A program made the translations under genes and the position numbers. Shown here piece by piece: positions 1 to 6,210 of a stretch of 9,438 bases of DNA. Under the pieces are notes generated by a model. It worked only from the letters and a program-made list of their open reading frames with translations. It ran no database searches and was not told the DNA's origin. Source of the DNA: a bacterium (lineage in GTDB: Bacteria > Krumholzibacteriota > Krumholzibacteriia > LZORAL124-64-63); contig JAUVBS010000051.1 of NCBI GenBank assembly GCA_030591105.1, positions 1 through 9,438 on the forward strand, in the 5' to 3' direction. The number at the start of each line of letters is the position of its first letter. Position 1 is the stretch's first letter.

Positions 1-1316
1 ATGCGCCGGTGGTGGTGATTGCCGCGGACTTCGATGGTGACACCTATGTGGACCTGGCGGTGGCCAACGCCGGTTCAGACGATTTGACGCTCGCTTACGG
101 TGCGGGCGACGGTACTTTCCCGGACGTGACGACGTTGCCGCTCTCGTGGTCGGTGGAGACCTTGTGCGTCATCGACCTGAACGGCGATCCCTTGCCGGAT
201 CTGGCGGTCAGTGCCGGCAGCGTGGGGATCCAGACCATTACGAATCTCGGCGGTCGCGTGTTTGGCCAGTGGCGCTTTTACGGGACGGGGTCCAATGCGG
301 TCTCGCTGGCGGCGGCAGATCTCGACGGTGACGGGGACCAAGATCTGGTCGTGGCCAACGGGAGCGACGAGACGTTAGCTCTGCTGGAGAACCTCGGTAG
401 TGGGTTATTTTCGAGCAACATCCGGGTGCACGAACTCGATGGAACGCCATACCGGATCATCGCCGCCGACATCGATCTGGACGACCGGACCGACGTGATC
501 GTCTCGTACAGCGGGCTGAGCGAGGTGGCCATGATCATCAACGTCGATCAGTGGCTGTTCTCACCGCCGATCCGTTTCAGTTCGGCGCAGCGTCCGGGCA
601 CACTCTTGCTGGCGGACTACAACGGCGACCTCATACCCGACCTGGTCGTTTTCGATCTCGAGTTGGATCTCACCCTCGGCATGCTCAACGTCGAGCCCAA
701 TCCGGTGCCTGTGCAACAGCTGCCGCTTCAGGTCGCCTGCGGTGGCGACGTTCTCGAGCTGGTACTGGTGACTGCCGGGCTCGGCGACTGGCAGGTTTCG
801 ACGCTGGTCGGTGACGCTTGGCGAGAGGTGGCGTCCTCAGCGTACCGGCCGGTCGGCCGGTGGCGGCAGTCCGGCGACGGCTGGCTGGCGTGGCTCTCAC
901 GCGACGATCTCATCGACCTCGGCGTCGAGCTAGACGGTAACGGGCCCTCCTTGCGTCTACAGAGTGACGGGTTGGTTGACGGCGGCGTAACGGTGACGGC
1001 GCCGGCGGGTTGCTTTTCTCCGGAGTCGGCGACACCAGGAGTGTCGCTGCAGCTTTCCGAGCCCTACCCCAACCCGTTCAATCTCGTGGTGCGGTGCGAT
1101 TTCAGTCTTAGCCGGGCTGGGCACGTCCGCGCCGGTGTCTGGGATCTGGCTGGGCGCCGGATCGCTACCTTGGCCGACGGCTGGTATGCGGCGGGGCGGT
1201 ATCCGTTGATCTGGGACGGCCGTTCCGCTGAACGGACGGTCCCGGCGGGTACGTATCTGCTGCGGGTGATCACCGAGAGTGCCGTGGTCACGCGGAAAAC
1301 TGTTTTGGTCAAGTAA
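1..1316 (+). CDS. FG-GAP/VCBS repeat secreted protein with C-terminal FlgD/T9SS-like domain (5' partial)
   Basis: The reading frame is open to the left edge. A GTG at 9 is available, but it falls inside the first FG-GAP repeat, so the true start most likely lies upstream. Counting from that GTG (435 codons), five FG-GAP-type repeats are visible near residues 3-37, 52-86, 100-134, 148-182 and 198-226. Each has an Asp-rich loop such as DFDGD, DLNGD or DLDGDGD, which in this family binds calcium in a beta-propeller; the fourth (DIDLDD) is degenerate. A beta-rich stretch without a recognised fold follows. The last ~93 residues (343-435) match the FlgD Ig-like / T9SS type A-like sorting domain: YPNPFN, then a VWDLAGR turn, WDGR, and PAGTYLLRV. 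I infer an exported, probably surface-displayed or secreted protein; ligand and function cannot be read. It ends one base before the convergent murB stop. Transfer or decay is not apparent. Confidence 0.87.
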   Translation, partial: APVVVIAADFDGDTYVDLAVANAGSDDLTLAYGAGDGTFPDVTTLPLSWSVETLCVIDLNGDPLPDLAVSAGSVGIQTITNLGGRVFGQWRFYGTGSNAVSLAAADLDGDGDQDLVVANGSDETLALLENLGSGLFSSNIRVHELDGTPYRIIAADIDLDDRTDVIVSYSGLSEVAMIINVDQWLFSPPIRFSSAQRPGTLLLADYNGDLIPDLVVFDLELDLTLGMLNVEPNPVPVQQLPLQVACGGDVLELVLVTAGLGDWQVSTLVGDAWREVASSAYRPVGRWRQSGDGWLAWLSRDDLIDLGVELDGNGPSLRLQSDGLVDGGVTVTAPAGCFSPESATPGVSLQLSEPYPNPFNLVVRCDFSLSRAGHVRAGVWDLAGRRIATLADGWYAAGRYPLIWDGRSAERTVPAGTYLLRVITESAVVTRKTVLVK

Positions 1317-1317
1317 G

Positions 1318-2304
1318 CTACCGGTCCGGCACTGACCCGGCTGCCGCCGACAAGTAGCGCACTTCCTCCTCGAGCACCACACCGAAACGGTCGTGTACGG
1401 CGCGGCTCATCTTGCTGGCAAGGGCGCGGACGTCCTCGGCGGTGGCGCCGCCGGCGTTGACGATGATGTTGGCGTGGCTGCCGAACACGGCGGCACCGCC
1501 GACGCGCATCCGCTTGGCTCCCGCTCGTTCGAGCAACTCGCCGGCAGCGCGGCGGCGCTCACCGGGCTGCGACGGCGGTAGATTCTTGAAATAACTACCC
1601 GCCGACGGCTGGTCCCAAGGGTGGCGCGCGCGGCGCAAGCTGAGCTTCTCCTCGCGCACGCGCCGCGCCGCGCCACTGTCGCCACGGGCGAGCCGTAACA
1701 CCGCTTCGAGAACGACGCTGCCCGATTCTTTCAACCCGGTGGAACGGTAACCGAAGGCGAAATCTCGCGGCTGCAAAATCTCCACCGAACCATCGGGACG
1801 AAGTACAGTAGCGGTGACCAGATACTCGGCGATCTCGTGACCGAAACAGCCGGCGTTACCGACCAGCGCTCCGCCTAGCGTGCCGGGAATTCCCGACGCG
1901 AACTCCAGGCCGACCAACTCATCGTCGAGTGTCCGCCGGATCAAGTCGTCGAAAACGATGCCGGCTCCGACGGCGACGTGGTCGTCGCGGACGAGGTATG
2001 TGTCTCGCTCGATCTTGAGGATCAGACCGGGAAATCCCGCATCGGCGGCCAGCACGTTACTCCCACCACCGAGGAAATACAGCGGTAACCCGTGCCGCCG
2101 GGCGAAAGACTGGAACTCGCGCGCTTGTTCGACGGTATCGATGCGGCAGACCGCTGCCGCCGGGCCGCCGATCTGCAGCGTAGTCAGCCTGTGCAGCGGG
2201 ACGTCGCACTGGATGAGGTCTGGAGCGCGGTCGTTCAATAGCGCGATCGTGCGGCGTACCCGATCGGGCGCTGGCGAGGGGAGATTGTCGGGATGCAGGT
2301 TCAT
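1318..2304 (-). CDS. murB: UDP-N-acetylenolpyruvoylglucosamine reductase MurB, compact (type II-like)
   Basis: MurB is the cytoplasmic FAD enzyme that reduces UDP-GlcNAc-enolpyruvate to UDP-MurNAc with NADPH, the second committed step of peptidoglycan precursor synthesis. Counting from the ATG at 2304 (328 aa), the FAD-binding half shows LGGGSN (78-83) and GIPGTLGGALVGNAG (138-152). The catalytic residues of the family are present: Arg187 in YRST, Ser237 in SAGSYFKN and the last Glu (314) of LEEEVR. Only about 50 residues separate Arg187 and Ser237, against about 70 in E. coli, so the extra Tyr loop of type I enzymes seems absent and this looks like type II. The frame continues upstream to a TTG at 2379, but those 25 residues do not resemble MurB; I chose the ATG although its Shine-Dalgarno is poor (AGG almost touching the start). 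Its genomic setting (convergent with gene 1, divergent from the tonB-like gene) suggests a single-gene unit. Confidence 0.96.
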   Translation of the reverse strand: MNLHPDNLPSPAPDRVRRTIALLNDRAPDLIQCDVPLHRLTTLQIGGPAAAVCRIDTVEQAREFQSFARRHGLPLYFLGGGSNVLAADAGFPGLILKIERDTYLVRDDHVAVGAGIVFDDLIRRTLDDELVGLEFASGIPGTLGGALVGNAGCFGHEIAEYLVTATVLRPDGSVEILQPRDFAFGYRSTGLKESGSVVLEAVLRLARGDSGAARRVREEKLSLRRARHPWDQPSAGSYFKNLPPSQPGERRRAAGELLERAGAKRMRVGGAAVFGSHANIIVNAGGATAEDVRALASKMSRAVHDRFGVVLEEEVRYLSAAAGSVPDR

Positions 2305-2456
2305 ACCTAGTGTGCCGTCGAAGCGGTTCGTCGGCCCGACGCACGGGGGTGACGGAACGATTGCCCGGGCCGATTTCAACCCATCCGGGCTCGAAGCTCT
2401 CGCCGCACAGGATGGGGCCGAGTACGGTATCCGTCAAGCCAGGGAGCAGCTGTCCT

Positions 2457-2485
2457 TTGCCACCAGCGCGGCGACAGGGTAAATT
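2457..2485 (+). promoter_or_regulatory. predicted sigma-70-type promoter for the tonB-exbB-exbD unit
   Basis: TTGCCA (2457-2462, 5 of 6 to the -35 consensus) and TAAATT (2480-2485, 4 of 6 to the -10 consensus) are separated by exactly 17 bases. Transcription would begin near 2492 and leave a leader of about 65 bases before the ATG at 2558. It lies in the divergent spacer, where a rightward promoter is expected. In a GC-rich sequence an AT-rich -10 at the correct spacing is notable, but no experiment supports it and the sigma factors of this organism may differ. Confidence 0.5.
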
Positions 2486-2495
2486 GCACTTGCGG

Positions 2496-2514
2496 GCCGC
2501 CTTGTTCGGGCGGC
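2496..2514 (+). other. GC hairpin in the leader of the tonB-like gene
   Basis: GCCGCC (2496-2501) can pair with GGCGGC (2509-2514) across a 7-base loop. It lies just after the predicted transcription start and 43 bases before the ATG. No T-run follows, so it is not an intrinsic terminator; it could affect message stability or be a chance product of high GC. Confidence 0.35.
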
Positions 2515-2557
2515 GCGTTCTCGGTGTGCCATCCAGTCAAATCGTGGTGGGAGCGGA

Positions 2558-3601
2558 ATGAACTCGGACAGGAAAGTGATCGTCGGCGCGACCGTCGTCT
2601 CGGTTGTGGTGCACCTGGTGGCCGCGTTGCTGACGTGGAACCTGCCTTTGATCGGGGAAGCTGATCTGCAAGCAGCGCCGTCGGCCTCGGACGAGATCGA
2701 ATTGTTTCTGGTGTCCGACGAACAACTGGGTGAGGAGTCGTCAATGCCGGACGCGTACACGGCGGTTCCGGAACGCCTGGCGACCGACGAACCACCCGAG
2801 AACCCCGATTTTTTGGGCTTGCACCACGCCCAGGCCGCCGACCAGCTCGAGGGCGGCGATGCCGATAGTCAGCCTGGCGCCGAGCGAGAAGACGAAATGG
2901 CCCAGATGCAGATCCAGCAAGAGAGCCTCGACGGCGCCGGTGGTGTGATGTTCACGACGCCCAGCCAGCAGGACGGCCAGCCGGCGCCGTCGCGGCCGAC
3001 ACCGAGTGAGATGGCCGCCGAGCAGGCGCAACAGGGCGGTGTGGCGGCTGATGATCTCGGCCAACTGATTCTGCCGAACGAGATGGAGCCGGATGGCGAT
3101 AGTGCAGCAGACGATGAGCGGCTCGATCCGGCGGACACGCAGCCGGAAGTCCCGGAATGGATGGGGTCGCGTGCGCCGTCGATTCTCAAGGATGGTACCG
3201 AAGCGGCGTCGGGCGACCGTGGCTTCGATTTCGATCAGCTCTCGGTCGGCAGGGTCGGCGCGAATATTTCGTTCCAAGGGGCGTTCAGCCTGAGCACGTA
3301 CGAGTGGAATTTCGCCCCCTGGATGCACCGGTTCGAGCAGGATCTACACCGCCACTGGAACGCACCGTACGCGTATCGACTCGGCATCATCCACGGCAAG
3401 ACGCAGATTCGGCTGGTGATCGAACGGGACGGCCGCCCCAGCGTCATGGAGGTGATAGGTACTGTCGGGCACGAATCGCTCCACCAATCCAGTGTGTCGG
3501 CCCTGAAGGCGTTTGCGCCTTACGTACCGTTGCCGCCCGATTTTCCGGAAGAGTATCTTGTGATCATCCTGACGCTTCACTATCCTGCGTGGAGGCGGTG
3601 A
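2558..3601 (+). CDS. TonB-family energy transducer with long acidic linker
   Basis: TonB/TolA-type proteins cross the inner membrane once and carry force generated by ExbB-ExbD to outer-membrane partners. Residues 7-27 form one N-terminal membrane segment holding Ser15-x3-His19, the same spacing as the Ser/His pair of the E. coli TonB anchor. Residues 33-225 form a low-complexity linker rich in Asp, Glu, Gln, Ala and Pro with a single Lys; it lacks the Pro-Lys/Pro-Glu repeats usual for TonB. The C-terminal ~95 residues fit the TonB C-terminal fold: FAPWMHRFEQDLHRHWNAP, then a strand KTQIRLVIERDG, an Ala/Leu helix, YVPLPPDFP and the final strand LVIILTLHYP. At 347 aa it is longer than E. coli TonB (239 aa). 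GGGAG at 2549-2553 sits 4 bases from the ATG. The following exbB and exbD support the call; TolA is the alternative, so I give no symbol. Confidence 0.86.
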   Translation: MNSDRKVIVGATVVSVVVHLVAALLTWNLPLIGEADLQAAPSASDEIELFLVSDEQLGEESSMPDAYTAVPERLATDEPPENPDFLGLHHAQAADQLEGGDADSQPGAEREDEMAQMQIQQESLDGAGGVMFTTPSQQDGQPAPSRPTPSEMAAEQAQQGGVAADDLGQLILPNEMEPDGDSAADDERLDPADTQPEVPEWMGSRAPSILKDGTEAASGDRGFDFDQLSVGRVGANISFQGAFSLSTYEWNFAPWMHRFEQDLHRHWNAPYAYRLGIIHGKTQIRLVIERDGRPSVMEVIGTVGHESLHQSSVSALKAFAPYVPLPPDFPEEYLVIILTLHYPAWRR

Positions 3602-3605
3602 CCCC

Positions 3606-3644
3606 GTGTCGGTGACGCCGACGCCCCTTGGCCGCTAATTTTTT
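3606..3644 (+). terminator. weak attenuator-like hairpin and T-run between tonB-like and exbB
   Basis: GTGTCGG (3606-3612) pairs with CCGACGC (3618-3624), seven pairs including one G-T wobble, around the loop TGACG. A run of six T (3639-3644) follows, but 14 bases after the stem instead of next to it. A canonical intrinsic terminator would have the T-run immediately after the stem, so at most partial termination or an RNA-processing site is likely. The 74-base gap is the longest inside the tonB-exbB-exbD block. Confidence 0.3.
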
Positions 3645-3660
3645 GCTCGGCAGAACGTGA

Positions 3661-3673
3661 AAGGAACCTCCTT
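3661..3673 (+). promoter_or_regulatory. ribosome binding site of exbB inside a small inverted repeat
   Basis: AAGGA (3661-3665) is a Shine-Dalgarno 10 bases before the ATG at 3676 and fixes that start. It is followed by ACC and then TCCTT (3669-3673), its perfect complement, so the site can fold onto itself in a 5-bp stem. A second ATG at 3685, three codons downstream, has only GGGAA in front of it. Confidence 0.6.
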
Positions 3674-3675
3674 AA

Positions 3676-4332
3676 ATGTGGGAAATGATTCTGGCCGGCC
3701 GCTATATGATGATTCCCATCGGGATCGCATCGCTGGTGGGCTTGGCGGTTCTACTGGAGCGGCTCTACACGCTGCGCCACCACCGGATCGTCGTGCCCGA
3801 GATCGTCGAGGCGGTCGAGACCTTACGCGCGAGCGAGGACTTCTCGGTGGCGTATGCGATCCTCGACCGACGGCCGGGACCGTTCGCCACCATCGTCCGC
3901 GCCGGTCTGGACCACGCCGACGACAACTGGCAAGTCACACGTGACGTGCTGCAGGAGGCGGGCCGCCAGGAAGCCAAGCGGCTGATGCGCCACTTGGGTA
4001 TTCTCGAGACCGTCGCTGCCGTGTCTCCGTTATTGGGTCTGCTGGGGACCGTACTCGGTATGATCCGGGTCTTCGCCACCATCTCCACCGCCGGTCTGGG
4101 TAATCCCGAGACGCTTTCGGCCGGCATCAGCGAGGCGATGGTCACCACCGCGGCCGGGCTGATCATCGGTATCCCGGCCCTGGTGATGTACAACTGGCTT
4201 TCGGGCCGCGCCGAGGGCATCATTTTCGAACTCGAGGTGTACGCCACGAAGGTGCTTGATACCCTGCGCGAGCGGCAACGGCGCCGGCTCGAGCGCGCGC
4301 AGACCGATCCGTTGCCGACGGGACAGCGCTAA
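3676..4332 (+). CDS. exbB: MotA/TolQ/ExbB proton channel family protein
   Basis: ExbB/TolQ forms the inner-membrane pentamer that, with ExbD, conducts protons and powers TonB. The 218-residue protein has the family layout: membrane segment 1 at about 11-30, a cytoplasmic loop, segment 2 at about 109-135 and segment 3 at about 155-175. The hallmark SPLLGLLGTVLGMI (117-130) contains Thr125, aligning with E. coli ExbB Thr148. ISEAMVTTAAGLIIGIPA (151-168) contains Glu153 and Thr158, aligning with Glu176 and Thr181, and is followed by MYNWL. An Arg-rich tail (199-207, QRRRLER and neighbours) ends the protein on the cytoplasmic side. exbD follows after 3 bases. The TonB-like neighbour favours ExbB over TolQ or MotA, though TolQ cannot be excluded by sequence reading alone. 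Confidence 0.94.
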   Translation: MWEMILAGRYMMIPIGIASLVGLAVLLERLYTLRHHRIVVPEIVEAVETLRASEDFSVAYAILDRRPGPFATIVRAGLDHADDNWQVTRDVLQEAGRQEAKRLMRHLGILETVAAVSPLLGLLGTVLGMIRVFATISTAGLGNPETLSAGISEAMVTTAAGLIIGIPALVMYNWLSGRAEGIIFELEVYATKVLDTLRERQRRRLERAQTDPLPTGQR

Positions 4333-4335
4333 GCC

Positions 4336-4743
4336 ATGGATTTCGTCCCAGCAAAGAAGAATCGATCCCTCATCATCAACGTCACCTCGTTGATCGATGT
4401 GATGTTTCTGCTGCTGATCTTCTTCATGGTCAGTTCTACGTTCAAGAATCAGCCGGCGATCAACTTGGTCTTACCGCGCAGCGCCACCGCCGAAGAGACC
4501 GTCGTTACGCCGACGGTGCTTTACCTGACGTCAGATGGGCGTGTCTTCTTGAACGATCGGTTGATGAGCGAGGCCGATCTCGGCGGGATGCTACGGCAGC
4601 TGCAGGGGGCGACCGGAGAAGACCGCGTCGTCATTCGGGCCGATGAAAACGCGCCCCACGGCGCTGTCGTCGAACTGATCGATCTGGTCAAGCAGAGCGG
4701 CTATACCCGCGTGAGCATCTCCGCCCGACCCGGGAGTCGCTGA
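4336..4743 (+). CDS. exbD: ExbD/TolR family biopolymer transport protein
   Basis: ExbD is the partner of ExbB in the proton-driven motor; its single membrane helix sits in the ExbB pore and carries the essential Asp. In this 135-residue protein a short basic N-terminus (AKKNR) is followed by INVTSLIDVMFLLLIFFMVSSTF (residues 14-36 in part), with Asp21 equivalent to E. coli ExbD Asp25. The periplasmic part has the usual elements: an INLVLPRS strand, VLYLTSDGRVFLND, VVIRADENAPHG and a final helix-strand LIDLVKQSGYTRVSIS. The length fits the family (about 130-150 aa). It starts 3 bases after the exbB stop without a clear Shine-Dalgarno of its own, so translation is probably coupled to exbB. TolR is the alternative name. 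Confidence 0.94.
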   Translation: MDFVPAKKNRSLIINVTSLIDVMFLLLIFFMVSSTFKNQPAINLVLPRSATAEETVVTPTVLYLTSDGRVFLNDRLMSEADLGGMLRQLQGATGEDRVVIRADENAPHGAVVELIDLVKQSGYTRVSISARPGSR

Positions 4744-4764
4744 GCCCGACTGGTGGCAGTAACG

Positions 4765-4787
4765 GCCGCGCGCTTTCTTGACGCGGC
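4765..4787 (+). other. hairpin overlapping the -35 element after exbD
   Basis: GCCGCG (4765-4770) pairs with CGCGGC (4782-4787), six perfect pairs around an 11-base pyrimidine-rich loop. It could act as the end of the exbD message, although no T-run follows. The right arm and loop share bases with the TTGACG of the next promoter, so read-through RNA and the promoter use the same DNA. Confidence 0.35.
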
Positions 4788-4806
4788 GACGGGTGGGAAC
4801 TAGAAT
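4778..4806 (+). promoter_or_regulatory. near-consensus sigma-70-type promoter for the lipoprotein-barrel-TPR operon
   Basis: TTGACG (4778-4783, 5 of 6) and TAGAAT (4801-4806, 5 of 6) stand exactly 17 bases apart in a spacer between two genes read in the same direction. Transcription would start near 4813, about 30 bases before the ATG at 4843. It is the best promoter match I found in the window and implies that the downstream genes can be expressed separately from tonB-exbB-exbD. Confidence 0.68.
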
Positions 4807-4836
4807 TCGCCGCCTGTGTATGGGAGGCACCCTCAC

Positions 4837-4842
4837 GGAGGT
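4837..4842 (+). promoter_or_regulatory. GGAGGT directly before the lipoprotein ATG
   Basis: GGAGGT abuts the ATG at 4843 without a spacer, which is too close for normal use of that ATG. With the same site, the in-frame TTG at 4852 has a normal spacing of 9 bases, and the earlier GGGAGG (4822-4827) lies 15 bases before the ATG. The start could therefore be 4843 or 4852; both keep the signal peptide. The GTG at 4816 lies only a few bases from the predicted transcription start and is less likely. Confidence 0.5.
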
Positions 4843-6210
4843 ATGAAGAGCTTGTTCCGACTGATCGCCGGGCGTACTGCGCCGCTGCTGGGAGCACTGA
4901 CCGTGACCGTGGGCCTGATCGCCCTGGTCAGCGGCGGTTGTACCAGCGAAACCCAGAATCTCGTCGGCACCAGCCTGATCAGTTCCCAGGTCGATACGGT
5001 ACTCAGACCGCTCGCGATCCGTAACATCGATGACTACTCACCCATCGCCGTCGTCGACGAGGCCGAGCCTTTCGATCAGGCGCAGGTGCTCTACTTCGGC
5101 CGCCAGGGCAGCGAGAGCTCGTCCATCCTGCTGAACTACGACTTCTCCACGCTGCAGGCGGAGGGCTGGCTGCCCGACATCGTCAACGCCGAAAACATCA
5201 CCGCGGTCAAGCTGGTGATGATTCGTCTGGAGCACTACAGCAAGCTGCCCAGCGGTGGCCGCGGCGACTTTCACAACCCGGCCTTGAAATCCTATGCAGC
5301 TTATCAACTCGACCAGACATACGACGCGCAAGACTACCCGGGACCGCTACCGCCCAGCAATCCACTCCGTCTGAATGAGAATACCGAGCCGCGTAGTACC
5401 GGCGGCGTCACCTTGATCATCGCAACCAATCGCTTTCTGGAATGGTACGCCGCCGAGGACTCGATCGGCGTGATCGTGACCGAAGGAGTGCATCCCGACT
5501 CGGACGACGGCTTTGTCGGTTACGCCTCGCGCGACCTGACGCGTTTCTCGGAGTTGGCGCCGGAGTGGGAGGGCACCACGGTGCCGCCGAAACTGCAGAT
5601 CGAGTTCGCCGATACCACGAACCTGCTCATCGCCCCCTACGCGGACATCTCTTCGTTCGATCAGGTCGATAGCGCACCGACCGATCTGTCCGCCGGCTTC
5701 ATGCTCCGTACGCACCTGCGCGATTATCCGTGGCTGCTATATGATTTCTCCCAACTGCCGGCCAACGTCTTCATCAATCGCGCCGTGCTCGCGGTGGCCA
5801 ACGACACGACGCGTGCGTACGGCCCCGGTTTCGAGGCGATCGTCGTCTCCGAATTGGACTCGACTTTTGTCCCGGCTGCCGGCGACACCTTGACGACCAC
5901 CTGGATCGGCAACAACGTCTACGAGATCAACGGCCAGCTCAGCCTCAAACCGTGGGAGACGACACGGCTCAATCTGATCGTCACCTCGGCGGTGCAACGG
6001 ATGGTCAACGAGGTCTACACCGGGCGGCGGGGATTTCTGCTGACCGCCGGCGAGGCCGAGTTCGCTAGCGTGGCCGGCGCCGGCTTCGATCCGGGTCTGT
6101 TGATGCAGCGGTTCTGGTTCTACGGCGACGATGCCCCGGCCGACTCACTGCGGCCGTACCTGCAGATAACCTACACCCGTACCAATGTATTGACGGGGGA
6201 GGGGCGCTGA
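4843..6210 (+). CDS. probable lipoprotein with two similar DNRLRE-like beta domains, function unknown
   Basis: I do not recognise a named family. From the ATG at 4843 there are 455 residues. Residues 1-32 are a signal sequence: KSLFR and R11 as basic part, a hydrophobic core LLGALTVTVGLIALV, then SGG before Cys33. Ser at -3 is unusual for a lipobox, so lipidation is probable, not certain. The rest seems to be two related beta domains, about 70-257 and 260-445. Each has a strand like LLNYDFSTL or LLYDFSQLP, then an exposed-strand phrase (VKLVMIRL; RAVLAVAN), and each closes with PKLQIEF or PYLQITY. This plan resembles DNRLRE-type domains, known from secreted and surface proteins of FCB-type bacteria. 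It follows the strong promoter at 4778-4806, and its stop TGA shares its A with the ATG of the barrel gene, so the two products are probably made together and may form a complex in the outer membrane. Earlier in-frame GTG at 4816 and later TTG at 4852 are alternative starts. Confidence 0.75.
   Translation: MKSLFRLIAGRTAPLLGALTVTVGLIALVSGGCTSETQNLVGTSLISSQVDTVLRPLAIRNIDDYSPIAVVDEAEPFDQAQVLYFGRQGSESSSILLNYDFSTLQAEGWLPDIVNAENITAVKLVMIRLEHYSKLPSGGRGDFHNPALKSYAAYQLDQTYDAQDYPGPLPPSNPLRLNENTEPRSTGGVTLIIATNRFLEWYAAEDSIGVIVTEGVHPDSDDGFVGYASRDLTRFSELAPEWEGTTVPPKLQIEFADTTNLLIAPYADISSFDQVDSAPTDLSAGFMLRTHLRDYPWLLYDFSQLPANVFINRAVLAVANDTTRAYGPGFEAIVVSELDSTFVPAAGDTLTTTWIGNNVYEINGQLSLKPWETTRLNLIVTSAVQRMVNEVYTGRRGFLLTAGEAEFASVAGAGFDPGLLMQRFWFYGDDAPADSLRPYLQITYTRTNVLTGEGR

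Larger units (their letters stand above)
2305..2557. other. divergent intergenic region murB / tonB-like
   Basis: This 253-base spacer separates two genes that are read outward. It contains the predicted rightward promoter (2457-2485) and a leader hairpin (2496-2514). For the leftward murB no convincing promoter is visible: TTGACG on the minus strand (complement of 2432-2437) has only a poor -10 at 17 bases. Short minus-strand frames cross it, one with an amidohydrolase-like stretch, but none has a good start signal. Confidence 0.6.

Noticed and set aside
2305..2379. N-terminal extension of MurB to the TTG at 2379
   Set aside because: The added 25 residues do not resemble MurB, and the ATG at 2304 already gives a protein slightly longer than typical type II enzymes.
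1880..2482. Plus-strand frame of 200 codons opposite murB
   Set aside because: It is antisense to conserved MurB motifs and its product is Ser/Arg/Pro-rich low complexity.
2376..2795. Minus-strand frame of 139 codons overlapping the tonB-like start
   Set aside because: It would cover the predicted promoter and the TonB membrane anchor; composition is Arg/Pro/Ser-rich and no start signal is visible.
4816..4842. GTG at 4816 as start of the lipoprotein
   Set aside because: It lies only about 3 bases after the predicted transcription start, has no ribosome site, and would put a poorly hydrophobic, His-containing stretch in front of a normal signal peptide.
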